DNA of 64,000 bases, from positions 156,076 through 220,075 of the forward strand of contig CADEDO010000001.1 of assembly GCA_902826115.1 (NCBI GenBank). The letters are read 5' to 3'. The notes under the pieces were generated by a model. It was not told where the DNA came from and ran no database searches. It saw nothing but the letters and a program-made list of their open reading frames with translations. This document shows positions 1 to 8,375 of this stretch, piece by piece; the stretch's first letter is position 1; every line of letters begins with the position of its first letter. Source of the stretch: an uncultured Nitrosomonas sp. (GTDB lineage Bacteria; Pseudomonadota; Gammaproteobacteria; Burkholderiales; Nitrosomonadaceae). Position numbers and translations under genes: made by a program.

Positions 1-227
1 TTTAGTAAAGTGTCTCTGTTAGTTTTTAATAAAAGCATTTATATATAAAGTAATAATAATTAGATAATGTCATGAATACTTCTGTATATTTTCTAACATT
101 CCATGAAGATCAACAAGATAGCACCAATTTTTCGTTTGTATGATCGCTGTATAGTTATGGGATAGTTTGTGGATAAAAATTAAGATATTTTTTAAAAGCC
201 AGTTATCCACAATGTATTAGACAGTTG
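1..227. other. candidate replication origin segment (3' of dnaA)
   Basis: This segment is non-coding and AT-rich, especially in its first 120 bases, and lies directly after the dnaA stop codon. It holds two perfect DnaA-box nonamers in opposite orientation (168-176 and 203-211). An AT-rich tract beside clustered DnaA boxes next to dnaA is the usual form of oriC, sometimes in the dnaA-dnaN gap. Only two boxes are visible and dnaN is not in the window, so the origin call is an inference; the element may continue past the left edge. Confidence 0.55.
168..211. promoter_or_regulatory. pair of inverted DnaA boxes
   Basis: TGTGGATAA at 168-176 is the reverse complement of TTATCCACA, and TTATCCACA itself lies at 203-211. 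Both match the strong DnaA-box consensus exactly. They are 35 bp apart start to start and lie 17-60 bp beyond the dnaA stop codon. DnaA binding here could act in initiation or in titration of DnaA. Confidence 0.75.
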
Positions 228-1601
228 TTAACCTCTTAAAATAAGAATCAGTGCATTGAAATCTCGGCTCACGACAGGATCAGAAATGCGTAATTCGTTA
301 ATTTTTCGATAGCCATGCAGCACGGTCGTATGATCCCTTCCACCAAACGCTTCACCTATATCCGGTAGACTCAGAGACGTCAGTTCTTTGGCAATCGCCA
401 TCGCCATCTGCCGCGGTCTTGCCACAATGCGGGTACGTTTTTTTGAATACATTTCAGAGACTTTGATTTTATAGTAATCAGCTACGGTTTTCTGAATATT
501 CTCAATGGAGATTTGGCGGCTCTGCACAGCGAGCAAATCTTTTAAGGCTTCTTTGGTCAAATCAAGCGAGATTTCCTGGCCAATAAAGCGCGAAAAAGCC
601 AGTACCCGTTTTAATGCACCCTCCAGTTCACGAACATTGGAGCGGATATGCTTGGCGATGAAGAAAGCGACATTTTCATCCAGCTTGATTCTTTCCAATT
701 CCGCTTTCTTCAACAGAATGGCAACGCGCATTTCCAATTCAGGCGGCTCTACGGCAACAGTTAATCCCCATCCAAAACGGGAAACGAGTCGTTCTTCCAA
801 TCCGGAAATTTCTTTGGGATATGAATCACAGGTGATGATGACTTGTTTATGCGTTTCAATCAGCGCGTTAAAAGCGTAGAAAAATTCTTCCTGAGTGCGG
901 TTTTTTCCACCAAAGAACTGCACATCATCCACCAGCAACAGATCAAGAGAGTGATAGTACAGTTTAAACTTATCAAAAGCCTTGTGTTGATAAGCACTGA
1001 CAACGTCGGAGACATATTTCTCAGCATGTACATAGCGAATTTTTGCTGATTTGTCATTTTCGTGCACATAGTTGCCTATCGCTTGAATCAGGTGTGTCTT
1101 GCCCAATCCGACACCGCCATAGATAAACAGCGGGTTATAGGCGGTTCCAGGCGATTCGGCAACTTGGATGGCGCCTGCACGTGCCAGTTGATTGGCTTTC
1201 CCCGTCACGAAATTGTCAAAAGTGAAATTGGGATTCAGGCGGCTGGGGTTTTTCTTGGTTGGTGCGTAGGAGGCATTGATTTCGGGTTTGGGTTCCTCCT
1301 GCACTTGCACGGGAGCAATGCTGGCCGATGGATTAGCCGTTTCGGTTTGCTCGGCCAGTTTTAAGTGGAACTGGATTTTCTTGGCGAAATAGCTTTGCGC
1401 CATGATTTCTATGTGGGTGATGAAATTATCTTTTACCCATTGTGAAACAAAACGATTGGGAGCGATGAGAGTGACTTCATTGTCATTGTTAATCTCCGGA
1501 TCAATTTGTAATGGCTTGATCCATGTATTAAATTGTTGAGCATTTAATTCTTTTCTAAAATGATCAAGGCAAGATAACCAGAAAGTGTTGAGTGATTGCA
1601 T
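228..1601 (-). CDS. dnaA: chromosomal replication initiator protein DnaA
   Basis: DnaA is the AAA+ ATPase that binds DnaA boxes and opens oriC. Counted from the ATG at 1601 the protein has 457 residues, normal for the family. The N-terminal DnaB-interaction domain ([22 protein letters not shown]) is followed by a variable linker (~85-125), the AAA+ core with Walker A GGVGLGKT (~162-169) and Walker B LLLVDD, and a C-terminal DNA-binding domain with the signature [19 protein letters not shown] at 1643 would add 14 residues but has no visible ribosome site; the ATG is preceded by an A-rich AAAGAAC and starts at the conserved MQSLNTFW. It sits 75 bp after panC on the same strand, so it may be co-transcribed with panBC, an unusual neighbour. 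DnaA boxes follow its stop. Confidence 0.97.
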   Translation of the reverse strand: MQSLNTFWLSCLDHFRKELNAQQFNTWIKPLQIDPEINNDNEVTLIAPNRFVSQWVKDNFITHIEIMAQSYFAKKIQFHLKLAEQTETANPSASIAPVQVQEEPKPEINASYAPTKKNPSRLNPNFTFDNFVTGKANQLARAGAIQVAESPGTAYNPLFIYGGVGLGKTHLIQAIGNYVHENDKSAKIRYVHAEKYVSDVVSAYQHKAFDKFKLYYHSLDLLLVDDVQFFGGKNRTQEEFFYAFNALIETHKQVIITCDSYPKEISGLEERLVSRFGWGLTVAVEPPELEMRVAILLKKAELERIKLDENVAFFIAKHIRSNVRELEGALKRVLAFSRFIGQEISLDLTKEALKDLLAVQSRQISIENIQKTVADYYKIKVSEMYSKKRTRIVARPRQMAMAIAKELTSLSLPDIGEAFGGRDHTTVLHGYRKINELRISDPVVSRDFNALILILRG

Positions 1602-1676
1602 AATTTTTTGTTCTTTATCTGTCTGGTTTTGAAAAGCAGTCACAGTGCAATGTTAATGTACAAAAAATATCTGGTC

Positions 1677-2501
1677 TTATAGTTCTAGGTTGTCTATCAA
1701 TCGTGTTTTATCTAACCATGCTGCAGCCAATATCACTAAATCATCATCGCCCGTTTGTGCTGGCATCAGTGAGCTGCGTTTTTGGATGCGGATATAATCA
1801 ACTTTCCAGCCACGCCCGGTCAGATGCTGAGTCGCGTTTTCTTGTAATGATAAAAAATCTTGATGGCCGGAAATGATTTCACGCTTGATCTGAAGCAGTA
1901 TCTGATAAAGCTGGCAAGCCTCACTGCGTTGCGCTGCATTCAAATATTGATTGCGCGAACTCAGTGCCAGCCCATCGTGTGCGCGAATCGTTTCACCCGC
2001 AATGATTTCAACAGGCAAATTGAGTTGTCGTACCATTTCTTGCACAATGTATAACTGCTGATAGTCCTTTTTACCGAAAACTGCAATATCAGGTTGAATA
2101 ATATTGAATAATTTCAGCACGATCGTTGCTACACCGCGAAAAAAACCTGGACGAAATTCCCCTTCCAAGGTATCCGCAACAGATGGTAATGCTAACAAGA
2201 ATTCTTGTTTCGTTGGGAAAAGAATTTCTTCATTAGGTGCAAAAACGATATTGACATTCAGTTCTGAAAGCAACCTGCAATCATCATCTAACGTGCGCGG
2301 ATACCGATTGAAATCCTCATGCGGTAAGAATTGAAGCCGATTGACAAAAATGCTGGCAACTACATTGTCTGTCAACTGTTTCGCTTGCTTGATCAAAGCA
2401 AGGTGTCCGGCATGCAAATTTCCCATGGTGGGAACAAAAGCAATCGGCTGCTTACGGCTAAGAATTTTACGTAAGCTGTTAATGTCGTTAAATATTTTCA
2501 T
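1677..2501 (-). CDS. panC: pantothenate synthetase
   Basis: PanC joins pantoate and beta-alanine using ATP, the last step of pantothenate (vitamin B5) synthesis, in the cytoplasm. The 274-residue length is typical. The nucleotidyltransferase HIGH-type motif is seen as [10 protein letters not shown] (residues 24-33), with the family blocks FGKKDYQQ and LSSRNQYL, the latter the KMSKS-like ATP-binding loop. It starts 14 bp after the panB stop, so the two form an operon and catalyse consecutive parts of one pathway. dnaA follows closely on the same strand. Confidence 0.97.
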   Translation of the reverse strand: MKIFNDINSLRKILSRKQPIAFVPTMGNLHAGHLALIKQAKQLTDNVVASIFVNRLQFLPHEDFNRYPRTLDDDCRLLSELNVNIVFAPNEEILFPTKQEFLLALPSVADTLEGEFRPGFFRGVATIVLKLFNIIQPDIAVFGKKDYQQLYIVQEMVRQLNLPVEIIAGETIRAHDGLALSSRNQYLNAAQRSEACQLYQILLQIKREIISGHQDFLSLQENATQHLTGRGWKVDYIRIQKRSSLMPAQTGDDDLVILAAAWLDKTRLIDNLEL

Positions 2502-2515
2502 GCCGATTTGGTCAA

Positions 2516-3307
2516 TCAGAATTCATGTTCTTGGCCAGGAAATTGACCCGTTTTGACGGCAGCAATATAGCTGCTGACCGCTGCCTGAATACTGTCGGCT
2601 CCTGACATGAAGTCTTTGACAAAGCGCGGTTTTTTACCCGAATACAGTCCCAGCATGTCATGCAACACTAAAACTTGAGCGGAGCAATGAGGGCCGGCGC
2701 CGATACCGATCGTAGGAATGGAAAGCGATTCGGTGATCTTGCTGGCCAGTGTTGCCGGAACCACTTCCATAACCAGTAACCCAGCACCTGCTTTCTCCAG
2801 TATTTGGGCATCCTCCAGGAGTTGTTGCGCAGATTGCTGCGAATTTCCTTGAAGTTTATAGCCACCCAACTGATGAATCGATTGAGGAGTCAAGCCAATG
2901 TGCGCACAAACGGGAATGCCGCGTTGAGTCAGAAATCGAATCGTATCCGCCATGATTTGACCACCTTCGATTTTGACCATATGCGCCCCTGCAGTCATAA
3001 TTCTGGCAGCATTCTCGAATGCTTGCTCAGGGGAGATCTGGTAGCTGCCAAACGGCATGTCGGCCATGATGAATGCCTTGCTGGAACCCTGCGCAACACA
3101 GCGCGTGTGATAAACCATGTCATCCAACGTCACCGCTAAGGTGGTGCTTTTTCCTTGCAATACATTGCCTAACGAATCACCGACCAGCAAAACTTCAACA
3201 CCCGCATTTTCCAATACCATTGCAAAAATAGCGTCATAACAAGTCAGAACCGTAAATCTCTCATGGCTCTCAGCCATTTTTTGCAGCGTGGTCTGGGTAA
3301 TTCTCAT
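2516..3307 (-). CDS. panB: 3-methyl-2-oxobutanoate hydroxymethyltransferase
   Basis: PanB transfers a hydroxymethyl group from methylene-tetrahydrofolate to 2-oxoisovalerate, making ketopantoate. The 263-residue protein is full length. Visible family features are the metal-binding aspartates in VGDSLGN (D44) and ADMPFG (D83), E114 in the KIEGG motif, and the catalytic-position glutamate in VMEVVP (E181). It is the first gene of the minus-strand panB-panC(-dnaA) group; the 448-bp gap before it separates it from the divergent peptide-export locus. Confidence 0.97.
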   Translation of the reverse strand: MRITQTTLQKMAESHERFTVLTCYDAIFAMVLENAGVEVLLVGDSLGNVLQGKSTTLAVTLDDMVYHTRCVAQGSSKAFIMADMPFGSYQISPEQAFENAARIMTAGAHMVKIEGGQIMADTIRFLTQRGIPVCAHIGLTPQSIHQLGGYKLQGNSQQSAQQLLEDAQILEKAGAGLLVMEVVPATLASKITESLSIPTIGIGAGPHCSAQVLVLHDMLGLYSGKKPRFVKDFMSGADSIQAAVSSYIAAVKTGQFPGQEHEF

Positions 3308-3755
3308 CGGGTATAAGGATATTTAATTAATTCTTTGCCATTATCAAAAACTTGCTTCACTTGAAACAAATTACCTAACACAAACAGGAATGTAAAGTGC
3401 TGTGCAATTATATCTCGGCAAGCTCATGAAAATGCACTGGGTATATTCAAAGGATATTTCAATATTCAGCACGGATGTCTATTAGGGTAGTGCTTATTAT
3501 TCTTCGGAATCGTTTTAAAGTATCTACATCCCAGCAATCACCAGACTGCTAAGCAAAGTTCAATCCAATGTGATTTATCACACAGCCAGCCTAAGCGGAT
3601 AGCGCTATTTTGAATACGCAGTTAATGCTTACATGCGGAGAAATCAGCATGAGGTTGAAAATCCTGACTGCCATGCATGTCTTGCTTGCAGATCATGGTG
3701 GCCATTCTGTATGCAAGGTTTTATTTTGGCCACAAACAAACTTAAGGAGTATGTC
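3308..3755. other. divergent intergenic region upstream of panB and the peptide locus
   Basis: No convincing gene is present. It must carry the panB promoter on one side and the promoter of the first double-glycine peptide on the other. The clearest element is the 17-bp operator-like motif at 3569-3585. An in-frame upstream ATG at 3633 could extend the peptide, but the good Shine-Dalgarno site AAGGAGT at 3744-3750 selects the ATG at 3756. Confidence 0.6.
3569..3585 (+). promoter_or_regulatory. palindromic operator-like motif, copy 1
   Basis: TGTGATTTATCACACAG. Its core TGTGAT-TT-ATCACA is a perfect palindrome of the CRP/FNR type in arm sequence, but the arms are four bases apart (TGTGA-N4-TCACA) rather than the six of a classical CRP site. 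Almost the same 17-mer recurs at 4471-4487 ahead of the second peptide gene. It lies 187 bp before the first peptide start codon. A regulator of the CRP/FNR family is a reasonable guess. Confidence 0.55.
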
Positions 3756-4010
3756 ATGAATACAAAGCAAAAGCCTGCCTGCATTCAGAGTGAAGAGATT
3801 GCAGCAGTCGCACAACAAGGCGTCAAACGTGCACTGGCGGCACGTAAACACATGGTTGAATTGTCTTCAGAACAGGCTGCAGATGTTGGTGGTGGACTAT
3901 ATGAATTGTATTTTCCAATTATTGCAGGAGGTATATGGGGTCCTATCGATATTTTCCAACCTTCTATTGAAGTTAATTCCTTCAATATTAATTTGCAACA
4001 ATATTCATAA
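3756..4010 (+). CDS. double-glycine leader peptide precursor, 84 aa (bacteriocin/microcin-like)
   Basis: An 84-residue precursor with a strong ribosome site AAGGAGT six bases before its ATG. The first 46 residues look like a long leader: a charged helical stretch (SEEIAAVAQQGVKRALAARK) ending in ELSSEQAADVGG, the classic double-glycine cleavage pattern with hydrophobic or acidic residues at the usual spacing. Cleavage after G46 would release a hydrophobic 38-residue core, aromatic and Ile-rich, containing a second GG (IIAGGIWGP) and no cysteine. An exporter with a C39 leader peptidase is encoded 2 kb downstream, so export with leader removal is the likely fate. I do not recognise the core; antibacterial activity or signalling are both possible. 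No immunity gene is evident. Confidence 0.8.
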   Translation: MNTKQKPACIQSEEIAAVAQQGVKRALAARKHMVELSSEQAADVGGGLYELYFPIIAGGIWGPIDIFQPSIEVNSFNINLQQYS

Positions 4011-4019
4011 GGATTCTTT

Positions 4020-4454
4020 ATGAAAACCGAACCCGAAACACTTTGCCCAAGCGCTCAGCCAAACTGGGAAGGCGCGCAGGTTTTCGCGGTCGTCGGTGGA
4101 ACGCCAGATAGGCCGGAAACGGCCTATCTGGATCAAGCCCAGCCGGTGACTGATGAATTGCTTGCTATGGCTGCACCTGTTGCACCGGCGGAAGTGTTCC
4201 GCTTTTCTGCACCTTGTGCCAAAGGCGCCTGTGCTCATTTTGATGAAGGTGGTCAAAGCTGCCGATTGGCTGAAAAAACGGTTCGTTTAGCACCGGTTGT
4301 ATTTGAAAAACTCCCCAAATGTGCCATTCGCAATGATTGTCGTTGGTGGAAACAGGAAGGCGTATCGGCTTGTAGGCGCTGTCCGCAGGTTGTAACGGTG
4401 AATTACGATCCTTCGCTTGAAATGCGGCAGGCGGCTGATCCTAAGGTTAAATAA
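4020..4454 (+). CDS. cysteine-rich protein of unknown function accompanying the leader peptide
   Basis: A 144-residue soluble protein starting nine bases after the 84-aa peptide gene, with AAGGATTC as a possible ribosome site, so almost certainly co-transcribed. There is no signal peptide or membrane segment. Eight cysteines are present (9, 66, 71, 81, 101, 107, 118, 121), seven of them in the C-terminal half with the spacing C-x4-C-x9-C-x19-C-x5-C-x10-C-x2-C, plus aromatic motifs CAHFDEG and CRWWKQEG and the end CRRCPQVV. This spacing suggests an iron-sulfur or zinc-binding fold. I do not recognise a named family. Its position suggests a role in peptide maturation, regulation or self-protection, but nothing in the sequence proves any of these. 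Confidence 0.85.
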   Translation: MKTEPETLCPSAQPNWEGAQVFAVVGGTPDRPETAYLDQAQPVTDELLAMAAPVAPAEVFRFSAPCAKGACAHFDEGGQSCRLAEKTVRLAPVVFEKLPKCAIRNDCRWWKQEGVSACRRCPQVVTVNYDPSLEMRQAADPKVK

Positions 4455-4470
4455 ATAACCTGCTGATTCA

Positions 4471-4487
4471 TGTGATTTTTCACACAG
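4471..4487 (+). promoter_or_regulatory. palindromic operator-like motif, copy 2
   Basis: TGTGATTTTTCACACAG differs by one base from the motif at 3569-3585, including the flanking CACAG. It lies 16 bp after the stop codon of the cysteine-rich protein and 173 bp before the 39-aa peptide gene, about the same distance from its gene as copy 1 (187 bp from its ATG to the motif start). The repetition argues for a shared regulator of both peptide transcripts. Confidence 0.55.
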
Positions 4488-4599
4488 AAAAATTTCTATA
4501 AATCAGTCATTCTGTACTTGGAAATTGATCATTACTTAAAAAATAGTGAAAGCTTTCCAAAGCTGTTGGAAGTTATTTAAACCTTATCTGCGGAAAATG

Positions 4600-4645
4600 G
4601 TAGTCGCACCGCAGGCAAGACTCAATTGAGCGACTACAAATTTTT
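4600..4645 (+). terminator. hairpin followed by T-rich tract ahead of the 39-aa peptide
   Basis: GTAGTCGC (4600-4607) pairs with GCGACTAC (4630-4637), and a smaller palindrome CTCAATTGAG fills part of the loop. A tract AAATTTTTATTTT follows immediately. It may be a terminator for the upstream peptide unit or an attenuator or stabilising structure in the leader of the 39-aa peptide mRNA, whose ribosome site begins at 4651. Confidence 0.45.
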
Positions 4646-4659
4646 ATTTTAAGGAGAAT

Positions 4660-4779
4660 ATGATGAGAGAACTAAATTCACAAGAAATTAATGAGATAGC
4701 TGGAGGTAATATTTTCCATGATATCGGTGATTGGTTTATCGGTGTCGGAAATTGGATCGATAGCTGGTGGCCATTCTAA
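4660..4779 (+). CDS. short double-glycine peptide precursor, 39 aa (microcin-like)
   Basis: A 39-codon gene with a strong ribosome site (AAGGAG, 4651-4656) and two adjacent ATGs at 4660 and 4663. The leader MMRELNSQEINEIAGG is a textbook short double-glycine leader. Cleavage after G16 leaves a 23-residue core starting NIFHDIGDW and ending WWPF, with four tryptophans, several glycines, three aspartates and no cysteine. The HlyD adaptor and C39-peptidase exporter genes follow on the same strand, matching the layout of class II microcin loci. Size, leader and context make this a real gene; the activity of the peptide (antibacterial or signal) is not known and I see no immunity gene beside it. 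Confidence 0.85.
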   Translation: MMRELNSQEINEIAGGNIFHDIGDWFIGVGNWIDSWWPF

Positions 4780-4810
4780 AAAGTAATAGCTTAAAAATTA
4801 CTTGCAGTTA

Positions 4811-4838
4811 CCTAATACCGCGCCGGCGCGGTATTAGG
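4811..4838. terminator. perfect 28-bp palindrome after the 39-aa peptide
   Basis: CCTAATACCGCGCC is followed at once by its exact reverse complement, giving 14 perfect base pairs with no loop (a 15th pair forms at 4810/4839). The downstream bases TTCAATCATT are only weakly T-rich. A structure between the peptide and exporter genes could end most transcripts or protect the peptide mRNA, so that peptide is made in excess over exporter. An operator role is also possible because the palindrome is symmetric in DNA. Confidence 0.5.
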
Positions 4839-4896
4839 TTCAATCATTGATCTACAGATATGAATGAGTTAAGTATGGAAAATATGATAAACAAAT

Positions 4897-4913
4897 ATTC
4901 ACTTAAAGTGAAT
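4897..4913. promoter_or_regulatory. palindrome immediately upstream of the HlyD-type gene
   Basis: ATTCACTTAAAGTGAAT has 8-bp perfect arms around a single central base and ends 16 bp before the adaptor start codon. It may be an operator for the exporter genes. There is no clear Shine-Dalgarno site in the same stretch. Its sequence differs from the TGTGA motifs upstream of the peptides. Confidence 0.35.
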
Positions 4914-4929
4914 TGATCGTTTGTAAATC

Positions 4930-6177
4930 ATGAGTACTCCATTATTTCGAACGAAAGCCCTAGCTCACCAACAAGATCGCCTGCATGGTGAAATATTGAT
5001 TGCTCGATCACCAACCATACGACTATTTGTTTCGGTTACTGCTTTATTTGCTATTGCTTTAGTGAGCTTTGCCTTCTGGGGTGAATACACGCGTAAGGAA
5101 CATGTTGCAGGCTATTTGTCCCCAACACAGGGCATGATCAAGATGTACTCTCCTCAAGTCGGTACTGTACTTATAAAACATGTGGATGAAGGGCAATTGG
5201 TCAAGCAGGGAGATGTACTGTTGACGATTTCCAGTGAACGAGCCACTTCTACAACACGAGAAACCCAAGCGGCTATGCTTGCGGAACTCAAGCAACGTCG
5301 TGATAGTTTGCGCTTGGAGCAAGGCAAGCAGCAAGAAATTGATGCGCTGACAGGCACCGGTATTGTTGGACGAATTCGTGGATTGGAAACTGAAATCCGT
5401 GAAGCGCAAGCACAAATGGCACTCCAATCCAGCCGCGTGACCAGTGCTGAACGTATGGTAGCTCGATATGAAAAATTACTTTTAGAACGTTTCGTTTCCG
5501 ATGTGGCATTGCAGGAAAAGCAGGATGAATTGATCAGCCAGCGTAATCAGCTTGCGCAATTAAAGCGTAGTATTACCAGTCTGAACCGTGAATTGAGTAG
5601 TTCACGAGTAGAGTTATCCACTTCTGGTTTAAAACGCGATAACAACACATCGGCAATCGAACGGCAGATTTCCGAGCTGGAGCAACAGTTAACCGAGACC
5701 GATGCGCGACGTAGTATTGTTTTGACGGCACCCGCAGATGGAACAGTAACTACTATATTGGTTGAACTTGGACAAACAGCCAATCCCAATACACCATTAC
5801 TTTCCATTTTACCTGCAGGTGCTGAATTACAAGCACAATTACTCGTGCCAACAAGAGCAGCAGGTTTTATCAAACCAACTCAGCAAGTTTCATTACGCTA
5901 TCAAGCCTTTCCTTATCAGCGCTTCGGGCATCATCTGGGAGAGGTCGTTGAAATTGGGCGCACGGTCATTCAGCCTAATGAATCGAGTTTGCCGCTATCC
6001 ATTCAGGAATCGGTATACCGCGTTACCGTTCGTTTGCCACAGCAAAAAGTTCATGCCTATGGACAGGCGATGCCTTTGCAGGCAGGCATGGTACTCGATG
6101 CTGATATTCATATGGATCGGCGCCGTCTGATTGAGTGGGTATTTGATCCTTTACTATCGATTACGGGCCGTATTTAA
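4930..6177 (+). CDS. HlyD-family periplasmic adaptor of a peptide exporter
   Basis: A 415-residue membrane fusion protein that would bridge the inner-membrane ABC exporter and an outer-membrane TolC-type channel. Layout: short cytoplasmic N-terminus, one transmembrane helix (~30-50, LFVSVTALFAIALVSFAFWG), first half of a lipoyl-like domain (GTVLIKHVDEGQLVKQGDVLLTI), a long coiled coil (~105-265, rich in E, Q, R and L), second lipoyl half (APADGTVTTILVELGQTANPN) and a beta-barrel domain. The length fits CvaA/LktD-like adaptors. It ends 12 bp before the ABC exporter gene, forming one operon with it. A TolC-like protein is encoded 10 kb away at 16642-17979. The start has no obvious ribosome site. 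Confidence 0.93.
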   Translation: MSTPLFRTKALAHQQDRLHGEILIARSPTIRLFVSVTALFAIALVSFAFWGEYTRKEHVAGYLSPTQGMIKMYSPQVGTVLIKHVDEGQLVKQGDVLLTISSERATSTTRETQAAMLAELKQRRDSLRLEQGKQQEIDALTGTGIVGRIRGLETEIREAQAQMALQSSRVTSAERMVARYEKLLLERFVSDVALQEKQDELISQRNQLAQLKRSITSLNRELSSSRVELSTSGLKRDNNTSAIERQISELEQQLTETDARRSIVLTAPADGTVTTILVELGQTANPNTPLLSILPAGAELQAQLLVPTRAAGFIKPTQQVSLRYQAFPYQRFGHHLGEVVEIGRTVIQPNESSLPLSIQESVYRVTVRLPQQKVHAYGQAMPLQAGMVLDADIHMDRRRLIEWVFDPLLSITGRI

Positions 6178-6189
6178 AAGGTTAAAAAT

Positions 6190-8367
6190 ATGCTTAATTT
6201 TTCCTTTAGCCATCGTGTGCCAGTGATCTTGCAAACAGAAGCTTCTGAGTGTGGGCTAGCTTGTATTGCCATGATCATTAGCTATCATGGTCACCGCATC
6301 GATTTGGCTTCGTTGCGAGCACGCCATGCCGTTTCACCGCGTGGCTCGACCTTGGCTGATTTAATGAAAGTTGCAGGCCAACTCAAATTTTCATCTCGTC
6401 CTTTACGGCTTGGTCTAGAAGATTTACCTGAGCTTAAGCTGCCTTGTATGCTGCATTGGGATTTCAATCATTTTGTGGTATTGACACAGGTCCAGGGTAA
6501 TCGGGTCATACTGCATGATCCCGCCGTCGGTGAGCGTGAAATGCCTTTAGCAGAATTTTCTAAACATTTCACCGGAGTGGCTTTAGAGCTAACCCCTACG
6601 AGTGAATTTAAGCCTCGTAACGATATTCGCAAGGTAAAATTGTCAACACTTATCGGTCGTTTGCAGGGATTAGGCGGAACGGTTACGCAGATCCTGATTC
6701 TGGCTTTGGTATTGCAGCTTTTCGCCATCCTGGCGCCCTTTTATATGCAATGGGTTGTGGATCAGGCATTGGTTGCACAAGATTATGATCTGGTTACCGT
6801 GCTGGGAATTGGGTTTCTACTACTTGCCGTGGTGCAGACCGGTGTGACGGTTTTGCGTGCATGGGTTTTAATGGTGCTGGGGACGACGCTAAATTTACAA
6901 ATGATCACGAATTTATTTTGTCATTTGATTCGCCTGCCCATGAGCTGGTTTGATAAACGCCATGTCGGCGATATTGTGTCACGTTTTGATTCACTCAATG
7001 CTATCCAACGCACCTTAACAACTGGATTTCTGGAAGCATTGATCGATGGTGTTATGGTTATTGTGACTCTTGGCATGATGCTGTTTTACAGTATCAAGCT
7101 AGCGCTGATCGCGATTGTTGCTGCTACGATTTATGCCTTGCTGCGTTTTGCCTTATACCGTCCGTTTCGACTTGCTACCGAAGATCAAATTGTTCGAGGT
7201 GCTAAACAACAAAGCCATTTCCTTGAAACCATCAGAGGTATGCAAAGCATCAAACTGTTTGCTCATGAATCTCCCCGCACGGCTACTTGGCAAAATCTGA
7301 CCGTCGATCAGTTCAATGCCGGTATTCGAACCCAGCGTATGGGCATTCTATATCAAGGATTGAATGGTCTTTTGTTTGGAGTGGAGAATATTATTACCAT
7401 TTGGTTAGGCGCAATGTTGGTTTTGGATACCGCGAACGGCAGTGGTTTTTCGATAGGAATGTTGTTCGCTTTCATTGCTTATAAAACTCAATTTGTACAG
7501 CGAGTGGCTGCATTGATTGAAAAAGGGCTGGAATTGCGTATGCTGGGATTGCATACAGAGCGGGTGGGTGATATTGCATTGACACCCGTAGAGCAGTTCG
7601 ATGAATCAGGTAGTGTCAGTGCGGTTCCCCTCGATGGTCGAATCGAAGTAAAGCAAGTCGCTTTTCGTCATGCAGAAACAGATCCTTTGGTGCTGCAAGA
7701 TGTCAGTTTCAGTATCCAGGCAGGTGAGTCAGTGGCTATCATAGGACCATCGGGTTGTGGTAAAACAACCCTGGTTAAACTCATGTTAGGGTTGTTACAG
7801 CCAACCGCGGGAAGTATTGAAGTCGATGGTGTTCCACTAGCGCGCCTGGGTATTACAAGATATCGCCAAGCAGTGGCTAGTGTCATGCAGGATGATCAGT
7901 TATTTGCCGGCTCAATTGCTGAAAATATTTGTTTTTTCGATTCTCAAGTGGATTACAAACGAATTGAGGCCAGTGCCCGGCTAGCAGCAATCCACGAAGA
8001 TATTGTCGCCATGTCAATGCAATATAATACGTTAGTGGGTGATATGGGAGCTGTTTTGTCAGGTGGTCAGAAGCAGCGCCTGTTACTTGCGCGTGCGCTG
8101 TACCGCCAACCCAGCATTCTTTTTCTGGATGAGGCCACCAGCCATTTGGATATTGCAAGAGAACGAAGTGTGAATGAAGCTATCAGTACACTTAAACTGA
8201 CTCGTATCATTGTGGCGCACCGTCCGGAAACGATAGCCAGCGCAGACAGGGTGATTGTGCTAAATGGTGGAAAAATTGTTAAAGATGCTCCCTCTGAATT
8301 ATTTGTTCGTCCCTTGGGGTCGATACAATCTTCCGAGAATGAGGAGTCGGTTGCGGTAGCTAGTTAA
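6190..8367 (+). CDS. peptidase-containing ABC exporter (C39 leader peptidase, CvaB-like)
   Basis: A 725-residue bifunctional exporter that cuts double-glycine leaders and pumps the core peptide across the inner membrane. The N-terminal C39 cysteine peptidase (~8-130) has an intact active site: Q15, C21 in SECGLAC, H94 in DFNHFVVL and D110 in LHDPAVG. A six-helix ABC transmembrane domain spans ~160-450. The nucleotide-binding domain has Walker A GPSGCGKTT (~519), signature LSGGQKQR (~624) and Walker B ILFLDEA (~645) with an H-loop VAHRPE. It is the last gene of the plus-strand locus and meets folK tail to tail 8 bp later. The two upstream GG peptides are the obvious substrates; the 443-aa RTX protein at 22169 has no GG leader and is a less likely one. 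Confidence 0.95.
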   Translation: MLNFSFSHRVPVILQTEASECGLACIAMIISYHGHRIDLASLRARHAVSPRGSTLADLMKVAGQLKFSSRPLRLGLEDLPELKLPCMLHWDFNHFVVLTQVQGNRVILHDPAVGEREMPLAEFSKHFTGVALELTPTSEFKPRNDIRKVKLSTLIGRLQGLGGTVTQILILALVLQLFAILAPFYMQWVVDQALVAQDYDLVTVLGIGFLLLAVVQTGVTVLRAWVLMVLGTTLNLQMITNLFCHLIRLPMSWFDKRHVGDIVSRFDSLNAIQRTLTTGFLEALIDGVMVIVTLGMMLFYSIKLALIAIVAATIYALLRFALYRPFRLATEDQIVRGAKQQSHFLETIRGMQSIKLFAHESPRTATWQNLTVDQFNAGIRTQRMGILYQGLNGLLFGVENIITIWLGAMLVLDTANGSGFSIGMLFAFIAYKTQFVQRVAALIEKGLELRMLGLHTERVGDIALTPVEQFDESGSVSAVPLDGRIEVKQVAFRHAETDPLVLQDVSFSIQAGESVAIIGPSGCGKTTLVKLMLGLLQPTAGSIEVDGVPLARLGITRYRQAVASVMQDDQLFAGSIAENICFFDSQVDYKRIEASARLAAIHEDIVAMSMQYNTLVGDMGAVLSGGQKQRLLLARALYRQPSILFLDEATSHLDIARERSVNEAISTLKLTRIIVAHRPETIASADRVIVLNGGKIVKDAPSELFVRPLGSIQSSENEESVAVAS

Positions 8368-8375
8368 GATGGATT

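Noticed and set aside
3569-3582. Reading TGTGATTTATCACA as a standard CRP site
   Set aside because: The arms are 4 bases apart, not 6; kept only as a CRP/FNR-like palindrome.
3633-3755. N-terminal extension of the 84-aa peptide from an ATG at 3633
   Set aside because: No ribosome site there; the AAGGAGT before 3756 and the leader structure favour the shorter form.
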